The notes beneath the pieces were generated by a model. It made no database searches. It was given only the letters and a program-made list of their open reading frames with translations, and was not told the DNA's origin. From DAOMFM01 sp035429825 (GTDB lineage: Bacteria; Acidobacteriota; Blastocatellia; UBA7656; JADIYM01): a stretch of DNA of 16,380 bases. The stretch lies in assembly GCA_044224215.1 (NCBI GenBank), contig JBGAKX010000098.1, positions 1-16,380 of the forward strand, given 5' to 3'. Position 1 is the first letter of the stretch. Each line of letters opens with the position of its first letter. This document shows, piece by piece, positions 7,102 to 15,259 of this stretch. The translations under genes were made by a program, and so were the position numbers.

Positions 7102-9012
7102 ATGACCACAGAGACGACTCAAATGCCGACCACAACGACACTTCAATTTCGCAAGGGCGTGCTCGAACAGTACGCCGACGTCTACACTCACGCGGTCCTC
7201 GCGGCGCTCGAGGCGCTCGCGCCATTCAACAGGGACCGCCACGACCTCATGCGTGCGCGCATCGAGCGACGCAACCGCAGAGCTGCCGGCCACGAGCGCA
7301 TCGCGTTTCTCAATCCGGATGCGCTGATCGGCCGCACATCAATTCGTGTGCAGGATGCTCGCGACGGGAAGTTCGAAGGGTGCGAGATCCCCCGGGATCT
7401 GCGCCGGCAATGGATCCAGGGCACCGGTCCTGCCACGAGGCCGCGAGCGAGCACCGAGAGCAGCCTGAGGAACGTCGCGTATGCGCTGTTGTCGGGCGCC
7501 GACGGATGGATGTTCGACGGCGAAGACGCCCTCGGACAGGTCACCACCATGTCGCTCGAAAACCAGCGAAACCTGAAGCTCGCGATTGCCGGCGACCCGC
7601 TCTTTCTGAAGGTCGCCGAGCACGTTGCCTCCGAGATGAACGCATGGTCGGCAGGGTTCTTCGGGCGGCCGATCATTGCGGATTGGCGCGAGCAGCTTTC
7701 GTTCACGACAAAGATCTTTCGCGCGCGTGGTCTGCACCTCGACGACCGCCACGTTCGCGAGATCGACGGGACGGGATTCTCCGCGTCGATCGTCGATCTC
7801 GTGCTCTACGTCGTAAACAACCACGAGCAGCTGGCTGCGTCGAATTCGTCGATCGTGCTCTATCTGCCCAAGATCCAGACGGCCGAGGAGGCCGCGTTGT
7901 GGAGTGACATGCTTTCGGCGCTCGAAACACACCTCGGCATCGACGACGGTACGATCAAGGCGTATGTCCTCGTCGAGCAGATCGAGGCCGCATTCCAGCT
8001 GATGGAGATTCGCGCGGCGCTCGGACGCCATTTCGTGGGCTTCAATACGGGACGCTGGGACTACATCAACAGCGTCGCTGATGCGATGGCGTGGGATCCA
8101 GGCTTCACCAATCCGAACATCGACGCGATCGGAATGACCTACGGTTACATGCGCAACTACGAGGACCGAGTGCGCCGCGCCGTGAACACGCCAGACAGCC
8201 TGGGCAACTGCGCACTCTGGCAAGGCGGCATGGAACCGAACATTCCGGTCGGGTCCGAAGCCGGCGTTGCGGCCGGCATGGCGAGGGCGAAATCGGGTGG
8301 CGAACGCGAGCAGCGCGCCGGCGCAAGCGGGAAATGGGTCGCGCACTGGAAGATGGTGCATATCGTGCGGCCCGTGTGGGAGGAGGTCGGCGAGGACAAT
8401 CAGCTTGGACGAGCGTTCCCCCGACTGACCTACACCGATGCCGACGCCGAAGGGCTCGTGCTGCTCGAACCCGCCCCGCGGACGGTGCGCGGTGCGCGCG
8501 ACCTGCTGTCGGTGGCACTGCAGTACGGAAACGCGTTCAGCCAGGGCTTCCAGGCGGCGGCGCTCAAGCCCGCCGACTTCTTTGGCAACGACGACGTGCT
8601 CTACCTGATGGAAGACATGGCGACGGGCGAGATTCGCGCAAGCATCCTGTGGGAGTGGCTGCACAAGGGTGCGCGTCTCAGCGATGACGATGCGCAGACG
8701 GGTGCTCGCGCGGGCGACGCGTTCGACACGCGACTCTTCGAGCGACTGCTCGAGGAGGAGTACGCCAAGCTCGTCGCGGCCGGGAACCGCGACGTCCACG
8801 ACGACTCCAAGACAACCACGCTGCCGATTGCGCGCGAGATCGTCGCAACCTACGTCACGAACCGGGTCAAGCCGCCGTGGTACATCGATCTGTTGAATCT
8901 GAATCTCGACAACACCGACCTCGGCACCGCTCGAGCACGAATCGCGGCCTACATCGAGGCGTTCGAGCGCGACGGGACGCGAATCACCGAGTGCCAGGAC
9001 TTTGTCGACTGA
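7102..9012 (+). CDS. aceB: Malate synthase (A-type related)
   Basis: This 636-aa enzyme condenses glyoxylate with acetyl-CoA to give malate, the second glyoxylate-shunt step, in the cytoplasm. RARGLH (Arg207-Arg209) matches the family's RPRGxH active-site motif. YVLVEQIEAAFQLMEI and FNTGRWDYI match the metal- and glyoxylate-binding core of AceB-type enzymes. LMEDMATGEI carries the expected catalytic Asp505. It is longer than classical AceB (about 530 aa), and the usual AHPGL tract appears as AHWKMV. The ATG at 7102 is the best-placed start, but no strong ribosome site precedes it; TTG at 7060 and ATG at 7123 are alternatives. Its stop lies 16 nt before the isocitrate lyase start, so the pair forms a glyoxylate-shunt operon. 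High confidence in family; the exact N-terminus is uncertain. Confidence 0.94.
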   Translation: MTTETTQMPTTTTLQFRKGVLEQYADVYTHAVLAALEALAPFNRDRHDLMRARIERRNRRAAGHERIAFLNPDALIGRTSIRVQDARDGKFEGCEIPRDLRRQWIQGTGPATRPRASTESSLRNVAYALLSGADGWMFDGEDALGQVTTMSLENQRNLKLAIAGDPLFLKVAEHVASEMNAWSAGFFGRPIIADWREQLSFTTKIFRARGLHLDDRHVREIDGTGFSASIVDLVLYVVNNHEQLAASNSSIVLYLPKIQTAEEAALWSDMLSALETHLGIDDGTIKAYVLVEQIEAAFQLMEIRAALGRHFVGFNTGRWDYINSVADAMAWDPGFTNPNIDAIGMTYGYMRNYEDRVRRAVNTPDSLGNCALWQGGMEPNIPVGSEAGVAAGMARAKSGGEREQRAGASGKWVAHWKMVHIVRPVWEEVGEDNQLGRAFPRLTYTDADAEGLVLLEPAPRTVRGARDLLSVALQYGNAFSQGFQAAALKPADFFGNDDVLYLMEDMATGEIRASILWEWLHKGARLSDDDAQTGARAGDAFDTRLFERLLEEEYAKLVAAGNRDVHDDSKTTTLPIAREIVATYVTNRVKPPWYIDLLNLNLDNTDLGTARARIAAYIEAFERDGTRITECQDFVD

Positions 9013-9028
9013 AGCAAGGAGCCATCGT

Positions 9029-11311
9029 ATGACATCCTCAGAAAAGCGACCCATGACCTCGTTCGAACAGCAGGTGGACGAGACCCGGAAGTGGTTCGAC
9101 AGCGATCGGTTCACGGGCATCGTCCGGCTGTACACTGCGCGACAGGTTGTCGAACAACGCGGCACGATCACACAGGATTACTCCGTTGCGCGCGACGCAG
9201 CCGCGGCGTTCTACGACAGGCTGCGCCAGCTGTTTCGCGAACGGCGCAGCATCACGACGTTCGGCCCGTATTCGCCCGGTCAGGCCGTTGCCATGAAACG
9301 CATGGGAATCGAGGGGATCTACCTCGGCGGCTGGGCGACGTCGGCAAAGGGCTCGACGAACGAAGACCCTGGTCCCGACCTTGCGAGCTACCCGCTCAGC
9401 CAGGTTCCCGACGAAGCGTCGACACTCGTCCGCGCGCTGCTGACGGCGGACCGAAACCAGCAGTACCTGCGGTTGCGGATGACCGACGCACAGCGCGCTG
9501 CGACGCCGGTTCACGACTTCCGGCCTTTCATCATCGCAGACGCCGACACCGGTCACGGCGGCGATCCGCACTTGCGGAATCTCATCGGGGGGTTTGTCGA
9601 AGTCGGAGTTCCGGGGTATCACATCGAAGACCAGCGGCCGGGGACCAAGAAATGCGGCCACCAGGGTGGCAAGGTGCTCGTGGCGCAGGACGAGCAGAAC
9701 AAGCGGCTCAACGCGGCGCGATTCCAGCTCGACGTGATGGGCGTGCCCGGGATCATCGTCGCCCGGACCGATGCCGAGGCGGCGAATCTGCTCGACGGCA
9801 GCGGCGACGAGCGCGACCAGCCGTTTCTGCTCGGTGTGACGAACCGCGACGTTCCGGCATACAAGCCGTGCTACATCGCGCTCATCCGGCGGCTGCACGA
9901 TCTCGGAGTCCACGAATTGAACGGCCACATGCTGTACGCAATTCCCGAAGCCGAGTACCAACGTGCTTCCGAGTGGCTCGAGGACCGAGGGATCTTCAGG
10001 GAGGCGGACGAGGCCGCCGACGCCTATCGGAACAAGAAGACGGTCTCGCTCGACGCAATGTTCGACGGCCTCGCGAACCGGTTCCTCGAGGTGTGGGAGG
10101 CCGAAGCGCGGCTTCAAACATTCGGCGAAGCGGTCGCCGACGTCCTCGAGTTCAATGCGGCGGAAGGCGAGCAGCTCGAGATGAGCGTCGACGATTGGCG
10201 CGCGTTTGCCGCCACGGCGTCGCTCTTCGCGGCGCGGGCCCGAGCACGAGACCTGGGCGTCGACGTCGATTGGGACTACGAGACCGCAAAGACGCCAGAG
10301 GGCTACTATCAGGTTCGGGGCGGTATTCCATACGCAATTGCCAAGTCGCTTGGCGCAGCGCCGTTCGCAGATCTCTTGTGGATGGAGACCAAGACTGCGG
10401 ATCTCGCCGATGCGCGCGAGTTCGCCGAAGCCATCCACGCCGTGTATCCCGACAAGATGCTTGCCTACAACCTGTCGCCGTCGTTCAGCTGGGATACGAC
10501 CGGCATGAGCGAAGACGAGATGCGGAAGTTCCCGGAGGAGCTCGGCAAGCTGGGATTCGTGTTCAATTTCATCACGTACGGCGGGCATCAGGTCGACGGC
10601 CTGGCATCGGAGGAGTTTGCGACTGCCATACGTCAGGACGGGATGCTCGCGCTGGCTCGCCTGCAGCGAAAGCTGCGGATGGTCGAATCGCCGTACAGAA
10701 CGCCGCAGACACTGGTCGGCGGACCGCGTGCCGACGCGGCACTCACTGCGACGTCGGGTCGCACCGCGACGACGATGGCGATGGGCAAGGGGTCGACACA
10801 GCACCAGCACCTCGTGCAAACCGAGGTGCCAAAGAAGCTGCTCGAGGAGTGGCTGTCGATCTGGAGCGAGCATTACGAGCTGCCGGGGGGTCTGCACGTC
10901 CAGTTGCGGCCGCATCGCGCCGGGTCGGAACTTCTCGAACTTGGCGTCTTCGATGCAGGTGGCGAGAAGGTCGCGAATGTTGTCTTTGCGCCGATCAGCG
11001 ATCGGCGCGGCCGCGTGATCCTGTCGGTGCGCGACCAGAACACGTTTGCCGGCTCGTTGCGCAAGAAGCGCCTGATGACGATCGTTCACCTGTTCCTCGT
11101 CCACCGGTTCCGAGCGGATTCGGTGCACTACGTCACGCCCACCGACGACAACCAGTACCAGGTGGCGAAGATGATGTCCCACGGCATCTTCACCTCGGTG
11201 AACACCGAAGTGGGCCAGATCATCGTCGCGGACGTGAATCACCAGCGGATTACCGAACTTCTCGCGCACGACCAGGAGGCGCTCGTCCGGCTGATACGAA
11301 AACAGGACTGA
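9029..11311 (+). CDS. aceA: Isocitrate lyase, long ICL2-type
   Basis: It cleaves isocitrate to succinate and glyoxylate, opening the glyoxylate shunt. The catalytic loop reads KKCGHQGGKV with Cys209. DADTGHGG, IEDQRPG and NLSPSFSWDTTG are further lyase-core motifs. At 760 aa it matches the long ICL2/AceA2 class (about 766 aa in mycobacteria) rather than the ~430-aa ICL1 class. Residues about 600-760 (from LPGGLHVQLRPHRAG to LIRKQD) form the extra C-terminal domain that in mycobacterial ICL2 binds acetyl-CoA or propionyl-CoA and activates the enzyme. The start is fixed by AAGGAG at 9016-9021, 7 nt from ATG; an in-frame TTG at 9002 lacks a site. It follows malate synthase by 16 nt and is ended by the hairpin at 11343. 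Long ICL2 enzymes can also act on 2-methylisocitrate, which is possible here but not shown. Confidence 0.95.
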   Translation: MTSSEKRPMTSFEQQVDETRKWFDSDRFTGIVRLYTARQVVEQRGTITQDYSVARDAAAAFYDRLRQLFRERRSITTFGPYSPGQAVAMKRMGIEGIYLGGWATSAKGSTNEDPGPDLASYPLSQVPDEASTLVRALLTADRNQQYLRLRMTDAQRAATPVHDFRPFIIADADTGHGGDPHLRNLIGGFVEVGVPGYHIEDQRPGTKKCGHQGGKVLVAQDEQNKRLNAARFQLDVMGVPGIIVARTDAEAANLLDGSGDERDQPFLLGVTNRDVPAYKPCYIALIRRLHDLGVHELNGHMLYAIPEAEYQRASEWLEDRGIFREADEAADAYRNKKTVSLDAMFDGLANRFLEVWEAEARLQTFGEAVADVLEFNAAEGEQLEMSVDDWRAFAATASLFAARARARDLGVDVDWDYETAKTPEGYYQVRGGIPYAIAKSLGAAPFADLLWMETKTADLADAREFAEAIHAVYPDKMLAYNLSPSFSWDTTGMSEDEMRKFPEELGKLGFVFNFITYGGHQVDGLASEEFATAIRQDGMLALARLQRKLRMVESPYRTPQTLVGGPRADAALTATSGRTATTMAMGKGSTQHQHLVQTEVPKKLLEEWLSIWSEHYELPGGLHVQLRPHRAGSELLELGVFDAGGEKVANVVFAPISDRRGRVILSVRDQNTFAGSLRKKRLMTIVHLFLVHRFRADSVHYVTPTDDNQYQVAKMMSHGIFTSVNTEVGQIIVADVNHQRITELLAHDQEALVRLIRKQD

Positions 11312-11342
11312 TTCGAATCGTCCTCGTCAAGATTGACGCACG

Positions 11343-11378
11343 CCGCCGCCCGTCCACGAACGAAACGGGCGGCGGTTT
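11343..11378 (+). terminator. Intrinsic terminator of the glyoxylate-shunt operon
   Basis: CCGCCGCCCGT (11343-11353), an 11-nt loop and ACGGGCGGCGG (11365-11375) form a perfect 11-bp GC-rich stem, followed by TTT. It starts 31 nt after the isocitrate lyase stop. The T-run is short, as often in GC-rich genomes. Confidence 0.75.
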
Positions 11379-11488
11379 GCGCTCCACGGTGTTGCCGAAC
11401 CATGCCCGCTCGTAGTACGTTCCCGCGAATTCCGACCGCCGCTTTCTGCCGACAATGAACTGATCCTGCCCGTGTGACCGGAGGGGAG

Positions 11489-12322
11489 ATGCGCTGCATC
11501 GTGTTTCGGGTTCTGCGAACTCCGTTGATCCTTTGCATCGCGCTCGTGGCGATGCCGATGCTCTGCGGCGCGGTGGCCGCGCGCACTGGCACGCGCCTCG
11601 TGCTCGTCGGTGGCGGTGACTTTCCCGAGGAGGCTCGACGGTGGTTCGTCGCGAACGCCGGCGATTCACAGGCGCGGATTCTCGCGATCACATGGGCGAC
11701 CGAGTATCCGGAAGAGACATTCGGCGACATCGTGGCGGACTTCGTCGAGTATCGTCCGGCCGAGATCTTCGCCGCGCCGCGCGCGCCGATGACACCCGAA
11801 AAGCGCGCCGAGTTTCTGCGTCTGCTCGCAAGCGCGACGGGCGTGTTCTTCTCGGGCGGAGACCAGGCACGCATCATGGACGTGCTTGCCGACACCGAGC
11901 TCGCGGATGCGCTCAGGCGCCGCTTCCGCGAAGGTGTTGTGTTTGGGGGCACGAGCGCGGGAACGGCCATCATGTCCGACGTGATGATCACGGGAAACGG
12001 GAACTTTGACGTGCTCGACGGTTCGCAGGTGGAGACGCGGCCGGGCCTCGGACTGCTTCCAGCGGACTGCATCGTCGATCAGCACTTCATCGCGCGCCGT
12101 CGGCAGAATCGGCTGCTTGGTCTGCTCATGCAGCACCAGGGCTATACCGGCATCGGCATCGACGAGGGAACCGCGCTGATCGTCGAGGATAACGTGTCGG
12201 CACGGGCGGTCGGCGCGAGCAAGGTGCTGGTGATTCGTCCGGAGGCAGCGGCAAAGTCGTTCGCGCTGCAGGTGGTCGTGCCGGGAGATCGGTTCACCCT
12301 TGCGGAGGCGCACACACGATAG
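11489..12322 (+). CDS. cphB: Exported cyanophycinase (peptidase S51 family)
   Basis: This is a predicted serine exopeptidase of 277 aa that cuts cyanophycin (multi-L-arginyl-poly-L-aspartate) into beta-Asp-Arg dipeptides. The nucleophile Ser156 lies in GGTSAGTAIM. VFFSGGDQARI and DQHFIARRRQNRL match conserved CphB tracts. An N-terminal signal peptide is visible: basic MRCIVFRVLR, hydrophobic TPLILCIALVAMPMLCG, and a likely cut after AVAA near residue 30. No acceptable lipobox precedes either Cys, so I favour a signal-peptidase-I product, periplasmic or secreted, as in extracellular CphE-type enzymes. The ATG at 11489 has GGAGG 4 nt upstream; an in-frame GTG at 11474 is the alternative. The next gene, an exported Ntn-hydrolase 69 bp downstream, could split the dipeptide product. 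No cyanophycin synthetase is in the window, so the substrate may come from other cells. Confidence 0.88.
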   Translation: MRCIVFRVLRTPLILCIALVAMPMLCGAVAARTGTRLVLVGGGDFPEEARRWFVANAGDSQARILAITWATEYPEETFGDIVADFVEYRPAEIFAAPRAPMTPEKRAEFLRLLASATGVFFSGGDQARIMDVLADTELADALRRRFREGVVFGGTSAGTAIMSDVMITGNGNFDVLDGSQVETRPGLGLLPADCIVDQHFIARRRQNRLLGLLMQHQGYTGIGIDEGTALIVEDNVSARAVGASKVLVIRPEAAAKSFALQVVVPGDRFTLAEAHTR

Positions 12323-12391
12323 CGGCACGTTGGCGCGCTGCAGCTCGCTCCCGATGTTGCAGATTCGACGTACAACCAGGAGAGTGCACGA

Positions 12392-13600
12392 ATGAGCTGG
12401 ACGCGCAGAGGATTTCTCGGAGCTACGGGTCTGACGCTCGGCGGCGCCGTGGCGGGACGGGCGGCTGGCCGCCAGGATCGGCCTGCGAACGCGCCGGCGG
12501 CGGCCGACCGGACGGGCAAGCCTCCGATTGCCGTCGCGAGCGCAAACGGGCTCGCCGCCGTGTCGACGGCATTCACGCGCATGACGATGGGCGCCGATCC
12601 GCTCGACGCCGCCATCGCGGGCGTGAACCTCGTCGAGCTCGATCCGCTCGACAACTCGGTCGGCTACGGTGGCCTTCCGAACGAGCGCGGCGACGTCGAG
12701 CTTGATGCGAGCGTGATGCACGGTCCGACGCGCCGCGCGGGCGGTGTCGCCTCGTTGCGCGGGGTTCGCACGCCGTCGCTCGTCGCGAAGACCGTGATGG
12801 AGCGGACGAATCACATTCTTATCGTTGGGCACGGCGCACGGGAGTTTGCAACGGCCCACGGGTTCGAGGACGTCGAGCTGCTGACGCCCGAGTCGCGGCT
12901 TGCGTGGCTTGCGTGGAAGGAGACGTTGTCGTCCGTCGACAACTGGGGCCCGAGCCGGTACGTGCCGGAGCCGGCGTCGCCGGCCGGAACACGAAGCGCC
13001 GGCGGCGAGCACTCGAGCGATGCGTTGCGGCTGGCCGATCAGATTGCGGCCGGCGACTCGGCGCGACGCGCCGAATTGCTAGCATGGGTTGACCACGTGA
13101 TCGCGCATCCGCCGACCGGAACCATCAACTGCATTGCAGTGGACGCGGCGGCCGACATCGGCGGCGTGACGACGACGTCGGGCCTTGCGTGGAAGATACC
13201 GGGTCGCGTCGGGGACTCGCCCATCATCGGATGCGGTCTGTATGTGGACAACAACGTCGGTGCTGCAGGATCGACGGGCCGTGGCGAGGAAGTGATCTAC
13301 AACAACGGCTCGCGGATGGTCGTCGAGTACATGAATCGCGGAATGGCTCCCGAACAGGCGTGTCTCGAGGGCCTGAAGCTTGTTGTGGCGCGATATGGAA
13401 GCAGTCCCCAGAAGCTGAAGGACATCGACGTGAACTTCTATGCGCTCAACAAGAAAGGGGAATTCGGCGCGGCCGCCATCTGGAGCCACACGCGCGGCGA
13501 CGACGGTTCTCTCGAACGAAGAAAGTTCGCCGTTGCGGACCGGTCCGGTGCGCGGCTTCTCGACAGCGCGTTCCTGTTCGAGATCGAAAAGCACGTCTAG
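12392..13600 (+). CDS. Tat-exported Ntn-hydrolase, aspartylglucosaminidase / isoaspartyl peptidase-asparaginase family
   Basis: The protein has 402 aa. It starts with a twin-arginine motif (TRRGFLGATG, residues 4-13) and an Ala/Gly-rich stretch, so it is probably exported folded. The enzyme is expected to self-cleave before Thr244 (PTGTINC), giving alpha and beta chains with Thr244 as the N-terminal nucleophile. GRVGDSP (271-277), YVDNNVGAAGSTGRGE and the NGSRMVVEYMNRG tract match aspartylglucosaminidases. The residue before the nucleophile is Gly, as in isoaspartyl peptidase IaaA, not Asp as in human or Flavobacterium aspartylglucosaminidase. The reaction could be hydrolysis of GlcNAc-Asn or of isoaspartyl dipeptides; the preceding exported cyanophycinase favours beta-Asp-Arg. 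The start has AGGAG about 9 nt upstream. The cluster probably forms a two-gene operon. Confidence 0.88.
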   Translation: MSWTRRGFLGATGLTLGGAVAGRAAGRQDRPANAPAAADRTGKPPIAVASANGLAAVSTAFTRMTMGADPLDAAIAGVNLVELDPLDNSVGYGGLPNERGDVELDASVMHGPTRRAGGVASLRGVRTPSLVAKTVMERTNHILIVGHGAREFATAHGFEDVELLTPESRLAWLAWKETLSSVDNWGPSRYVPEPASPAGTRSAGGEHSSDALRLADQIAAGDSARRAELLAWVDHVIAHPPTGTINCIAVDAAADIGGVTTTSGLAWKIPGRVGDSPIIGCGLYVDNNVGAAGSTGRGEEVIYNNGSRMVVEYMNRGMAPEQACLEGLKLVVARYGSSPQKLKDIDVNFYALNKKGEFGAAAIWSHTRGDDGSLERRKFAVADRSGARLLDSAFLFEIEKHV

Positions 13601-13690
13601 GTAGGGGTGCCGAGTGCGGCGCCGCGGCGAATCCGACTTTTGAAGGCGCTATCGATCGTTGCGGGCGGGTCATCCGGCGCGCGGACTGTG

Positions 13691-13696
13691 TATACT
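13691..13696 (+). promoter_or_regulatory. Possible -10 element for the secreted-protein gene
   Basis: TATACT is a near-consensus -10 hexamer in otherwise GC-rich DNA, 42 nt upstream of the next start codon. No good -35 hexamer stands 16-18 nt before it (GGGTCA at 18 nt is weak). The 137-bp gap from the previous gene has no clear terminator. Confidence 0.35.
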
Positions 13697-13737
13697 TCGT
13701 GGGACCCTTGTCGCCGATCGCCCCTCGGAGGCCCCAC

Positions 13738-15240
13738 ATGCACAGACTGTCATTCGTCGACAGAGCGCTCGTCGTCTCTGCCGCGCTGCTCGTGACGGCA
13801 TTCGTCACGTGCCCCGCGACCGCCCAGGTTGAAAAGCCCTCGCGCAGTACCTCGTTGCCGTCCGTCGTGTACAGCCCTGGGACCGCACCCGTAACGCTGT
13901 CGGACGGCACGGGCGACAGGTCGCTCACGGTCGGTCTCGACGGCTATGGATCGTTCGGCAGCGCGACGCCGGCCGGTGACGCGTTGTTCGATCCCGTCGG
14001 TTCGATCGGTCCGGCAGGAACCGTCTATCGGTCCGGGGTGCTTCTGGGGTCGAACGGCAGCTACTTGTCCACGGACGAATACGGCAACCTCCCTCCGATC
14101 CCGTTCACGAGCGTCACTGCGACAACCGCGATGAGCACGTTCAATGCCGGATCCCTGCATGTCGTCCTGACGCAGTCGGTTATGCGGACCGCGAATGGAT
14201 CGATCCTCGAGCAGGCGTACAACATCACCAACATGGCGGCGTCCACCCAGTACTTCACCGTAACGAGATATGTCGACGGTGACCTCGCGTTCGACGGGTC
14301 GTACAGCAGCGACTTTGGCGGCGTCTCGCCCGACCAGCGGACACTCTACGAGTTCGACGCGGGGGACGACCCGGGCGCCGCATCGACGTTCGTCGGAATC
14401 ACCGATACCGGCGGCGATCCCGCAGGCTTCACGATTCAGAGCTATCCGTTTCTCGATTCGATCCTCGAGAGTGCAGGCATACCCTCGGGTCTACTCAACC
14501 AGGTCGCAGGCGACAACAATGGCGACGGCGTTACGGATACGGGCTACGACGTCACGCTCTCGCTTGCCAGCAGTCTGACAATTCCGGGGGGACAGAGCGT
14601 CGTCTACACGTCGACGACGCGGTTTGGCGACCAGTCGCTGACGCCGCGCGCGATGCTTGTATGGGATCCGCCGGATTTTGCGGGCGGCGGCGACAACCCA
14701 CCGCCGCAGCATCTCCGAGCCGTGCCGCTCTCGTCGGCTCCCGGGGTCGCGGCGGCGGACGTCGAGCAGCCACAGGGCGGCGTTACGGGGTACAAGGTCT
14801 ACTCTTCCTCGACGTCTCCCGTTGTGCCGGGACCGAGCACACTGTTCACGTCGGTCCCGCCGGGTCAGCTGTCGTCAAACGTTCCGACGTCGGGAGGCGG
14901 CTCGTTCTTTGTCGTGACAGCGAACTATAGCGATGCGAGCAGCGGTCCGTCGAACGAGGCAACAGCCGATGTGCCGGCAGCTACCCTTACAACGCTCAAG
15001 GTGACGAGCGCCAAGGTCGTCGGAAAGGGTTCGGGATTCTCGTCGACGGTCACGGTGTTTCTTGACGGAATTCCGTTCGCGGCGCCCGCCAAGGTCAAGG
15101 GCTCCACGAAGGTGGCCCAGAAGGGCACGCTCGTGACCGGCCAGACGGTCGGCGACTACCTTGCCAGCCATGGCGGTGTCGCCCTCGTGCAGTTCCGAAA
15201 CAGCAACGGCGGCATCGCGGCGCGGCGCTATCCGCAGTAG
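13738..15240 (+). CDS. Secreted beta-rich protein with FN3-like and C-terminal IPT-like regions, function unknown
   Basis: The protein has 500 aa. Residues 1-29 are a signal peptide (basic MHRLSFVDR, hydrophobic core, cut after ATAQ). Residues about 30-300 are Ser/Thr/Gly-rich, beta-type sequence that I do not recognise as an enzyme. GDNNGDGVTDTGYD (about 258-271) resembles a dockerin/EF-hand calcium loop (DxNxDG). Residues about 308-410, ending in SFFVVTANYSDASSGPSNEA, look like a fibronectin type III domain. Residues about 414-500, with KVVGKGSGFSSTVTVFLDG and AQKGTLVTGQTVGDYLASHG, resemble the IPT/TIG-type C-terminal segments I associate with secreted Acidobacteriota proteins. It has no transmembrane anchor. 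The start at 13738 has GGAGG 6 nt upstream, a strong site. It may act in adhesion or as a non-catalytic exoprotein. A role with the exported peptidases upstream is possible only by position. Confidence 0.82.
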   Translation: MHRLSFVDRALVVSAALLVTAFVTCPATAQVEKPSRSTSLPSVVYSPGTAPVTLSDGTGDRSLTVGLDGYGSFGSATPAGDALFDPVGSIGPAGTVYRSGVLLGSNGSYLSTDEYGNLPPIPFTSVTATTAMSTFNAGSLHVVLTQSVMRTANGSILEQAYNITNMAASTQYFTVTRYVDGDLAFDGSYSSDFGGVSPDQRTLYEFDAGDDPGAASTFVGITDTGGDPAGFTIQSYPFLDSILESAGIPSGLLNQVAGDNNGDGVTDTGYDVTLSLASSLTIPGGQSVVYTSTTRFGDQSLTPRAMLVWDPPDFAGGGDNPPPQHLRAVPLSSAPGVAAADVEQPQGGVTGYKVYSSSTSPVVPGPSTLFTSVPPGQLSSNVPTSGGGSFFVVTANYSDASSGPSNEATADVPAATLTTLKVTSAKVVGKGSGFSSTVTVFLDGIPFAAPAKVKGSTKVAQKGTLVTGQTVGDYLASHGGVALVQFRNSNGGIAARRYPQ

Positions 15241-15259
15241 ATTGTTCACACAGGGGTTG

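Noticed and set aside
7339..9171. Long minus-strand open frame of 610 codons opposite malate synthase
   Set aside because: Shadow of a well-supported gene; no recognisable domains.
9038..11269. Long minus-strand open frame of 743 codons opposite isocitrate lyase
   Set aside because: It mirrors the lyase codon pattern; the lyase has a ribosome site and catalytic motifs, while the antisense product has none.
9029..11311. 2-methylisocitrate lyase (PrpB) for the lyase gene
   Set aside because: Length, the KKCGH motif and pairing with malate synthase indicate isocitrate lyase of the ICL2 class; a side activity cannot be excluded.
11489..11580. Lipoprotein signal on the cyanophycinase
   Set aside because: The residues before both candidate cysteines (LILC, PMLC) do not fit a lipobox, while AVAA gives a normal signal-peptidase-I site.
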